DNA from: Saprospiraceae bacterium
GTDB taxonomy: Bacteria > Bacteroidota > Bacteroidia > Chitinophagales > Saprospiraceae
Length of the DNA: 5,424 nucleotides
Direction of reading: 5' to 3'
Assembly: GCA_013002625.1 (NCBI GenBank)
Contig: JABDJE010000277.1
Span: 1-5,424, forward strand
Position 1 is the first letter of the stretch, and each line of letters opens with the position of its first letter. Shown piece after piece: positions 1-5,424 of the stretch. The notes under the pieces are model-generated. The model worked only from the letters and a program-made list of their open reading frames with translations, made no database searches and had not been told where the DNA came from. The position numbers and the translations under genes are program-made.

Positions 1-1507
1 TCTCTTCTACTGAACTTGGGTCAGAGAAAGAATAGGCTCCGGTATCCGTATATATTGATGCCAAATAGTTTCCTCCTGTAGTAATGATAATATTATCACC
101 ATCTTGCGTACCAACACCAGCTGGAAAATCTACAGCACCCCAGTTTACTGTCCAATCTGCATTGGCTCTGAATTTAATTTCACCGTCTTGTGTCAATGCT
201 ACGACACTTGAAAAGTGAAACTCGTTATCAGGATCTTTATCAAGGAATACATCATCATCCCAGTTAGCGATAGTCGTACCTGTTCCAATAATTCCAACCG
301 TATCAAAAACGATTATTTCTGTAAAGAGATAATCTCCCGTAGTGGTATTAAAATCAATTATATACTCTCCTGCTGTAATAGGAATATTGGCTCCGTCAAG
401 AAGCGCGACGCCCATAGGGAAGTCTCCTGCGCCCCAATTGAATACCCAATCATCATCTGCTCTAAATTTAGCTTCGCCATCTGCCAATACAATTCTCAAG
501 TTCCATTGGGAAGCATCCATTGCATCTACATTCATATCTGTATCTGTATCCCATCCACCTGGAGTAGCATCTCCAATGATTCCAACTGAAGCAAAATTTA
601 ATATTTCTAAAAATTCATAAGTGAGGTCCTCTGTATTAAAAGTCACAGACCAGTTTCCAGCTGTTCTAGGAATGGCTGGTCCCCCAAGTTCTGCAGTACC
701 TGTTGGAAAATCCATGCTTCCCCACTGTAAAGCCATGTCATCATTTCCGATAAAATGTGCTTCACCGTCACCCAATTCTAAATTACCTCTCCAAAGATTT
801 GCATTATTCGCATCCTGGGTCATATACATTGTCATTCCGCCTGTAGCGTCTCCCGTCAATCCTACTGAAGCAAATGTAATAAGCTCTTCAAAGTTATATG
901 CTCCGGTAACAGTATCTAAGGTAATCCGATAGTCTCCGGCTTTTGAAACAGGAATATTTGGCCCGTCTTGCGTACCAATACCCATTGGAAATTCATCCGA
1001 ACCCCAGTTCACTGCCCAATCATCATCTTTTCTGAATTTGGCTTCACCTGCATTTAAAGATAATTCAATAAAGAACTTTGTAGAGTCAGAAGAATCATTA
1101 TACATATCCGTATCATTATCCCAACCACCAGGTGTGGCATCACCAATAATTCCAATAGGTGACATAACCTGAAAGTCATATTCTCCAGTAGCAGTATTTA
1201 ATGACACAAAATATTCACCTGCAAATACAGGTATATCAGCTCCATCCTGCTCACCTACTCCTCTTGGGAAATCGGCGCTTCCCCAGTTAACCGCCCAATC
1301 ATCGTTAGTTCTGAATTTTGCTGCGCCATCAATAAGCGTGATGTTAATTGTCCATAAATCAGGATTTGTGGCATCCTGGGCCATGTCCGTATCATTATCC
1401 CAACCGCCAGGTGTAGCACTACCGATAATACCCACAGAAGTAATCTGGGCATTTGCAGTTAAGATCATGGTTAAAAATAATGTCGTAAGTAGTAAATATC
1501 TCTTCAT
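1..1507 (-). CDS. Secreted protein with five tandem SusE/SusF-like glycan-binding modules, 3' end cut off by the window
   Basis: An open frame of 502 codons runs from ATG at 1505-1507 to the left edge without a stop, so the C-terminus is missing. The product starts MKRYLLLTTLFLTMILTANA, a typical Sec signal peptide with likely cleavage after A20 (ANA|Q). There is no lipobox cysteine, unlike the lipoproteins SusE and SusF. From residue 25 the protein consists of five modules of 93-97 residues. Each has an opening motif like VGIIGDATPGGWDNDTDM, a central FRxxDDWxxNWG-xxFPxG motif, and a closing aGeYxxxxnTxTGxYxF beta-hairpin motif. This pattern resembles SusE/SusF outer-membrane starch-binding repeats. 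The likely role is binding glycans outside the cell for the neighbouring SusC/SusD importer; that role is inferred from family resemblance and context. The last visible residues, DPSSVEE, look like a linker to a further domain, possibly a type IX secretion sorting domain. The gene is divergent from susC across 199 bp. Confidence is high for the gene, moderate for the family, and low for the exact ligand. Confidence 0.88.
   Translation of the reverse strand, partial: MKRYLLLTTLFLTMILTANAQITSVGIIGSATPGGWDNDTDMAQDATNPDLWTINITLIDGAAKFRTNDDWAVNWGSADFPRGVGEQDGADIPVFAGEYFVSLNTATGEYDFQVMSPIGIIGDATPGGWDNDTDMYNDSSDSTKFFIELSLNAGEAKFRKDDDWAVNWGSDEFPMGIGTQDGPNIPVSKAGDYRITLDTVTGAYNFEELITFASVGLTGDATGGMTMYMTQDANNANLWRGNLELGDGEAHFIGNDDMALQWGSMDFPTGTAELGGPAIPRTAGNWSVTFNTEDLTYEFLEILNFASVGIIGDATPGGWDTDTDMNVDAMDASQWNLRIVLADGEAKFRADDDWVFNWGAGDFPMGVALLDGANIPITAGEYIIDFNTTTGDYLFTEIIVFDTVGIIGTGTTIANWDDDVFLDKDPDNEFHFSSVVALTQDGEIKFRANADWTVNWGAVDFPAGVGTQDGDNIIITTGGNYLASIYTDTGAYSFSDPSSVEE
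20..1435 (-). repeat. Five tandem protein-coding repeats of about 280-290 bp (SusE/SusF-like modules)
   Basis: The repeats, in coding order, are R1 1157-1435 (residues 25-117), R2 866-1156 (118-214), R3 587-865 (215-307), R4 299-586 (308-403) and R5 about 20-298 (404-496). Boundaries are set at the recurring VGIIG-type start. Conservation is mainly at the protein level. At the DNA level the best short match is between 1388-1432 and 1109-1153, with 39 of 45 bases identical. R1, R2 and R4 are closest to each other and keep the full GGWDxDTDM motif. R5 keeps the tryptophan in a changed context (IANWDDD). R3 is the most divergent: its opening motif is shortened to GGMTMYM, and the tryptophan of DDW is replaced by methionine. 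The array looks like internal module duplication followed by divergence, not recent DNA repeats. Confidence 0.88.
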
Positions 1508-1577
1508 AGTATTAATGTTAAGTTTATAATATAGCAACAGTTATTTAAAGTAGGAAAATAACAAATCCGAAAATAAT

Positions 1578-1605
1578 ATTTTGCAGATTTCATGATTTTG
1601 CAAAA
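1578..1605. promoter_or_regulatory. Possible operator: direct repeat of ATTTTGCA with a palindromic second copy
   Basis: ATTTTGCA occurs at 1578-1585 and again at 1595-1602, 17 bp apart start to start. The second copy extends into the perfect 10-bp palindrome TTTTGCAAAA at 1596-1605. It sits in the middle of the divergent intergenic region, where a shared regulator could act on both genes. The motif is short and AT-rich, so chance is a real alternative, and no regulator gene is in the window. Confidence 0.22.
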
Positions 1606-1647
1606 AAAGGACTAGGTTTCATCAAGATAATATCATTAAATCCTTCC

Positions 1648-1676
1648 TTTTAGCTCGCTGGAAAATTATAAATTTG
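1648..1676 (+). promoter_or_regulatory. Candidate Bacteroidota-type promoter for susC-susD
   Basis: TAAATTTG at 1669-1676 matches the Bacteroidota primary-sigma -7 consensus TAnnTTTG at every fixed position. A weak -33 element, TTTT at 1648-1651 against the consensus TTTG, lies 17 bp upstream. Transcription would then start around 1681-1685 and give a short leader of about 25 bases before the ATG at 1707. The perfect -7 box is the main support; the poor -33 box suggests that an activator may be needed, which is inference. Confidence 0.42.
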
Positions 1677-1706
1677 ATTCTATCTGAAATTACAAACCAA
1701 CAACTA

Positions 1707-4655
1707 ATGAAAAAACTATTTTTTAGCCTCAAACATGGATTCTCAATACTCGTATTGAGTTTAATTCTAGCGCATCCAGGAATGGCCCAACGGACTATCT
1801 CCGGCGTCGTGACTGATGCCGCAACAGGTGAAACGCTAATTGGTGCAAATATTCTTGTTAAAGGGTCAAGCACAGGAACAATTACGGATTTCGATGGCGC
1901 ATATTCACTGGAGGTTTCAGATGACGCTACAACCCTTGTTTTCAGCTACACTGGATTTAACCCCAAGGAAGTAGAAATTGGTGAAAGTGAAGTATTGAAT
2001 GTTGAACTATCCTTTGGTGAATTTCTGGATGAAGTAGTGGTAATTGGGTATGGAACAGTCAAGCGAGAAGATGCTACCGGATCTATCCAGTCGGTAAGCA
2101 CAGAGAAGTTTAACCGTGGCTCCATCACAGGTCCACAAGAATTACTGGCAGGTAAGGTCGCTGGCGTTTCCATAACAACTGGAGGAGATCCTGGTGGTGG
2201 ATCAAAAATCAGAATCAGGGGTGAATCCTCTCTAAATGCCAATAATGACCCACTGATCGTTATAGATGGTGTGCCGCTCGAAAGTGGAGGTATATCAGGT
2301 GCCCGTAACCCATTGAATATTATTAATCCCAACGATATAGAAACATTTACGGTACTCAAGGATGCTTCTGCATCAGCCATCTATGGAAACAGAGCAGCAG
2401 GAGGGGTAATTCTAATTACAACTAAAAAAGGTAAAGTTGGATCCGGGTTAAAGCTGGGCTACAACGGATTTGTTTCTTTCAGTAGCCCTTACAATCGTGT
2501 TGATGTGCTTGATGCCGATGAATACAGAAGTGTTATTGAATCAACTTTTGACGAAGATCATCCTGCACGCGAATTGGTAGGTTCCGCAAATACGGACTGG
2601 CAGGATGAAATTTATGAAACAGCATTTGGCCAGGATCACAATGTAAACGTATCTGGTAGTCTAAAAGATCTGCCCTTTAGAGTCTCGTTGGGATACTCGG
2701 ACAAGAATGGCATTTTAAAGACGGACAATTTCAAAAGGCTTACTGGAGGCATTAACCTAAATCCAGGCTTTATGGACAATACCCTTCAGCTTAATGTTCA
2801 CTTGAAGGCCATGCAAACCAAGAACCATTTTGCTGACAGAGGCGCGATAGGCAATGCTTTGAGTTTTGATCCTACACAAGAGATATATGATCCCGGAAAT
2901 GCTTTTGGTGGTTATACAACATGGGTTCAAGGGAATGGAACGCCACATTTGATTGCGCCTGCCAACCCGATTGCATTACTTGATCTTAGAGATGATAATT
3001 CAACTGTCAACAGATATATAGCCAATGTATCCGCGGACTATCGATTACCATTCTTGCCTGATATGCGGGCTAATTTAAGTTTGGCCTATGACTATGCTAA
3101 AGGAGAAGGGACTATCCAAGTGCCCAATTTTGCTGCATTCGCTTTTGATGATATCAATGGCGGTGGGGTAAACAATACCTACTCTCAGGAAAAAGAAAAC
3201 TCTTTGCTCGAGTTTTACCTGAACTATAAAAAATCCATGGGTCAAAGTGATATTGATATCATGGGTGGTTACAGTTGGCAACATTTCGATGTCGCAAACG
3301 AGTTTAACAACTCTGATGCAGCTGGCACACCATCGGAAACAACAATAGGATCAGATCCAGCAGAGTACTTTCTCGTATCCTTATACGGTCGTGTAAACTA
3401 CAGCTATCAAAATAAATACCTATTTACATTTACACTCAGAAGAGATGGAACTTCAAGGTTCTCTCCTGAAAACAGATGGGGTTTGTTTCCAGCCGCGGCT
3501 GTGGCGGTAAAGCTGATTGATAATGATCAGCAATATTTCAATAATATAAAACTTCGCGCTGGATGGGGTGTGACTGGACAGCAGGAAATTGGTGACTTCT
3601 ATGCCTATCTGGCGAGATATCAGTTGGGTTTTGAAAATGCGCAATACCAGTTTGGAAATGAGTTTGTACGCACATTAAGACCCAATGGCTATGATGCAAA
3701 CATCCGTTGGGAAGAAACAACCACGATTAACCTGGGTGTTGACTTCTCAATTATAAATGGTCGTCTAGGTGGTTCATTGGATATTTATCAGCGAGAAACC
3801 GAAGACTTATTGAACAGAGTACCTGTTCCTGCAGGAACAAATCTGACCAATTTTATTACAACGAATGTTGGGAACATGGAAAACCAGGGTATAGAATTAG
3901 CCATTAACCTGACACCAGTTGCAACTGAAGATATCACTTGGGATTTCAGCTTTAACACTTCGTACAATAGAAATGAGATCACAAAATTAACCGTTGTTGA
4001 TGATCCTGATTATGAAGGTATCCGAACAGGAGGCATTGCAGGAGGCGTTGGATCAACGATCCAAATTCACAGCGTAGGGCATGCACCTGCTTCATTCTAT
4101 GCCTACGAGCAAATCTATGATGAAAATGGTACGCTCCTGGAAGGCGAATTTGTGGATCAGAACAACGATGGAATTATCAATGACTCAGATCGTATCAGGT
4201 ATAAGAAACCTGCTGCTGATTACAGCTTTGGTTTTACCAGTAATTTCAGATACAAAAATTTAGATTTTTCATTTGCCGGAAGAGCATTAACAGGCAATTA
4301 CATATACAACAATGTCCAGACTGATATGGGCTATCTGGAGCGCCTTTATAATTCTGTCGGTACTATATGGAATGTGCATCAATCTGCGGTTGATTTAAAT
4401 GTAAGCAACCAGGGCAATCTTACATTAAGTAATCATTTTATAAAAAATGCATCATTCTTAAGAGTAGACCACATTACAGTTGGTTATGATCTAAGTTCAT
4501 TGACAAACAAAAGTATTAGAGTATATACAACACTTCAAAACCCTATCCTAATTACGGGCTATGATGGACTGGATCCTGAAACTGGAAATGGTATTGATAA
4601 CAACATATATCCAAGGCCGAGAACATTGGTATTTGGTGTAAGCGCTCAATTTTAA
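1707..4655 (+). CDS. susC: SusC/RagA-family TonB-dependent outer-membrane transporter
   Basis: This complete protein of 982 residues is the TonB-dependent barrel that imports oligosaccharides across the outer membrane together with its SusD lid. Domains in order: signal peptide 1-27 (cleavage GMA|Q); a carboxypeptidase-regulatory-like beta-sandwich at about 29-103 (ISGVVTDAATGETLIGANI, then GTITDFDGAYSLEV); a TonB-box-like segment DEVVVIGYGT at 108-117; the plug at about 120-243, with KIRIRG (167-172), PLIVIDGVPL (182-191) and VLKDASASAIYG (216-227); then the beta-barrel to the end. Late hallmarks are an EF-hand-like loop DQNNDGIINDSD at 817-828, NASFLRVDHITVGY starting at 914, GIDNNIYPRPRT close to the end, and a terminal phenylalanine typical of outer-membrane barrels. 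No N-terminal STN domain is present, so sigma/anti-sigma signalling through this protein is not expected. The ATG at 1707 is preferred over an in-frame TTG at 1674, because the protein from 1707 begins directly with a normal signal peptide (MKKLFFSLKHGFSILVLSL) and the TTG lies within the promoter box. The length is normal for the family. The SusD homologue follows after 17 bp, presumably in the same operon. The alpha-glucan substrate is inferred from the neighbours. Confidence 0.96.
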   Translation: MKKLFFSLKHGFSILVLSLILAHPGMAQRTISGVVTDAATGETLIGANILVKGSSTGTITDFDGAYSLEVSDDATTLVFSYTGFNPKEVEIGESEVLNVELSFGEFLDEVVVIGYGTVKREDATGSIQSVSTEKFNRGSITGPQELLAGKVAGVSITTGGDPGGGSKIRIRGESSLNANNDPLIVIDGVPLESGGISGARNPLNIINPNDIETFTVLKDASASAIYGNRAAGGVILITTKKGKVGSGLKLGYNGFVSFSSPYNRVDVLDADEYRSVIESTFDEDHPARELVGSANTDWQDEIYETAFGQDHNVNVSGSLKDLPFRVSLGYSDKNGILKTDNFKRLTGGINLNPGFMDNTLQLNVHLKAMQTKNHFADRGAIGNALSFDPTQEIYDPGNAFGGYTTWVQGNGTPHLIAPANPIALLDLRDDNSTVNRYIANVSADYRLPFLPDMRANLSLAYDYAKGEGTIQVPNFAAFAFDDINGGGVNNTYSQEKENSLLEFYLNYKKSMGQSDIDIMGGYSWQHFDVANEFNNSDAAGTPSETTIGSDPAEYFLVSLYGRVNYSYQNKYLFTFTLRRDGTSRFSPENRWGLFPAAAVAVKLIDNDQQYFNNIKLRAGWGVTGQQEIGDFYAYLARYQLGFENAQYQFGNEFVRTLRPNGYDANIRWEETTTINLGVDFSIINGRLGGSLDIYQRETEDLLNRVPVPAGTNLTNFITTNVGNMENQGIELAINLTPVATEDITWDFSFNTSYNRNEITKLTVVDDPDYEGIRTGGIAGGVGSTIQIHSVGHAPASFYAYEQIYDENGTLLEGEFVDQNNDGIINDSDRIRYKKPAADYSFGFTSNFRYKNLDFSFAGRALTGNYIYNNVQTDMGYLERLYNSVGTIWNVHQSAVDLNVSNQGNLTLSNHFIKNASFLRVDHITVGYDLSSLTNKSIRVYTTLQNPILITGYDGLDPETGNGIDNNIYPRPRTLVFGVSAQF

Positions 4656-4672
4656 TCTAAAGAATAACAATT

Positions 4673-5424
4673 ATGAAATCTATATATAAATTTTTATTGG
4701 TATTTATCTCAAGCGCTATAGTGTTTAGTTCTTGTTTTAACGACCTCGACACGATTCCATTGGATGAAGACATTATCACTTCTTCAATCGTATACGATGA
4801 TCCTAATTCCTACAAACAAGTATTGGCAAAAGTCTATGGTGGGCTGGCTCTAAGCGGTCAGCAAGGCCCTGCTGGACAATCTGATATCGATGGTATAGAC
4901 GAAGGGTTTGGCCAATATCTGCGGGCACTCTTTTATCATTCAGAATTCACAACAGATGAAGCATTAGTCGGCTGGAATGACCAGACGATTACAGATTTTC
5001 ATGATCAGGCCTGGGGTGCTGATGACGGATTTATCTTTGCTTTTTACAGCAGGATCTTTTATCAAATAGCATTGGCCAATGAATTTATCAGAGAAACATC
5101 TGAAGAGAAACTTCAGGAACGTGGAGTGGATGCGAATTTACAGGCTGAAGTGGCAGGTTTTCGTGCGGAAGCCCGCTTCCTGAGAGCATTAAGCTATTGG
5201 CATGCCCTGGATCATTTTAGAAATGTTCCTTTTGTAACGGAAGAAGATGCTGTAGGTGCTTTTCTGCCAGAACAAATCAATGCCAATGATCTGTTCAATT
5301 ATATTGAATCTGAATTACTTGACATTGAGACGCTCATTGCGCCTGCACGCGGAAACGAATATGGCCGTGCTGACCAGGGTGCGGTATGGACACTCTTAGC
5401 CAAGCTATATTTAAATGCTGAAGT
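4673..5424 (+). CDS. susD: SusD/RagB-family surface glycan-binding lipoprotein, 3' end cut off by the window
   Basis: The first 250 residues are present; the family usually has about 500-600, so roughly half is missing. The start at 4673 gives a lipoprotein signal peptide ending in VFSSC, with C21 as the lipidated residue, followed by NDLDTIPLDE, the usual CxDLDxxP opening of SusD proteins. Further hallmarks are FRAEARFLRALSYWHALDHF (163-182), NVPFVTEED (184-192) and YGRADQGAVWTLLAKLYLNA (230-249), which belong to the helical TPR-like fold. The segment GLALSGQQGPAGQSDIDGID (57-76) plus EGFGQYLRALFYHSEFTTDE (77-96) closely resembles, as I recall it, the starch-binding SusD of Bacteroides thetaiotaomicron. 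R84 and W101 align with its starch-contacting R81 and W98. The protein would sit on the cell surface as the lid of SusC, whose stop codon is 17 bp upstream, so the two are very probably co-transcribed and form one complex. The starch or maltodextrin specificity is inferred. Confidence 0.95.
   Translation, partial: MKSIYKFLLVFISSAIVFSSCFNDLDTIPLDEDIITSSIVYDDPNSYKQVLAKVYGGLALSGQQGPAGQSDIDGIDEGFGQYLRALFYHSEFTTDEALVGWNDQTITDFHDQAWGADDGFIFAFYSRIFYQIALANEFIRETSEEKLQERGVDANLQAEVAGFRAEARFLRALSYWHALDHFRNVPFVTEEDAVGAFLPEQINANDLFNYIESELLDIETLIAPARGNEYGRADQGAVWTLLAKLYLNAE

Larger units (their letters stand above)
1508..1706. other. Divergent intergenic region between the modular protein gene and susC
   Basis: This AT-rich stretch of 199 bp separates two genes that point away from each other, so it must carry both promoters. 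For the plus strand a Bacteroidota-type promoter is visible near 1669-1676. For the minus strand I found no exact TAnnTTTG element. Neither gene has a Shine-Dalgarno sequence; the bases before both starts are A/T-rich, as is usual in this phylum. Short direct repeats lie near the middle (ATTTTGCA twice, GAAAATAA twice). No RNA gene or convincing hairpin terminator was seen. Confidence 0.8.

Noticed and set aside
215..932. Several plus-strand open frames (215-589, 342-620, 621-932) across the left part
   Set aside because: They lie antisense to the minus-strand modular gene, whose frame shows a signal peptide and five conserved modules. The plus-strand frames owe their openness to the repeated motif codons on the other strand and have no recognisable domains.
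20..1435. A regularly spaced repeat array that could suggest CRISPR or satellite DNA
   Set aside because: The period is about 280-290 bp, similarity is mostly at the protein level with codon-wise divergence, and there are no short identical repeats separated by unique spacers. It is a modular coding region.
1255..1452. Minus-strand open frame of 65 codons and plus-strand frame 1338-1529
   Set aside because: Both overlap the start of the modular gene in other frames and show no conserved motif; they are shadows.
1622..1873. Minus-strand open frame of 83 codons covering the promoter region and the susC signal peptide
   Set aside because: It is antisense to the N-terminus of susC and its regulatory region and has no family features.
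4656..4672. Possible terminator or separate promoter between susC and susD
   Set aside because: The gap is only 17 bp, is AT-rich and has no hairpin or TAnnTTTG element; co-transcription is the simpler reading.

Overview
The window looks like the central part of a polysaccharide-utilisation locus from a Bacteroidota bacterium. The evidence is a SusC-type TonB-dependent transporter followed 17 bp later by a SusD-type lipoprotein, a typical Bacteroidota -7 promoter element (TAAATTTG), and no Shine-Dalgarno sequence before any start. The base composition is moderately AT-rich. A marine or environmental Saprospiria- or Cytophaga-like lineage is a guess, not something the sequence proves.

Layout: positions 1-1507 (minus strand) hold the first 502 codons of a secreted protein that runs off the left edge. 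It has a signal peptide followed by five tandem copies of a module of about 95 residues resembling SusE/SusF-type glycan-binding repeats. Positions 1508-1706 are an AT-rich divergent intergenic region with a good plus-strand promoter candidate and a possible operator-like repeat. Positions 1707-4655 (plus) encode a complete 982-residue SusC homologue. Positions 4673-5424 (plus) encode the first 250 residues of a SusD homologue that runs off the right edge.

How the genes work together: SusD would capture oligosaccharides at the cell surface and act as the lid of the SusC barrel, which imports them using energy from TonB. The divergent modular protein would add further surface or secreted glycan-binding capacity. 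The SusD N-terminal half resembles the starch-type SusD of Bacteroides thetaiotaomicron (a from-memory alignment), and SusE/F-like modules also belong to starch systems. An alpha-glucan substrate is therefore the most likely guess. No glycoside hydrolase or regulator lies inside the window to confirm it.

The main departures from the classical Sus layout are the modular protein's opposite orientation, its signal peptide without a lipobox, its five or more repeats, and one visibly decayed repeat. No RNA genes, insertion sequences, CRISPR arrays or attachment sites were seen.
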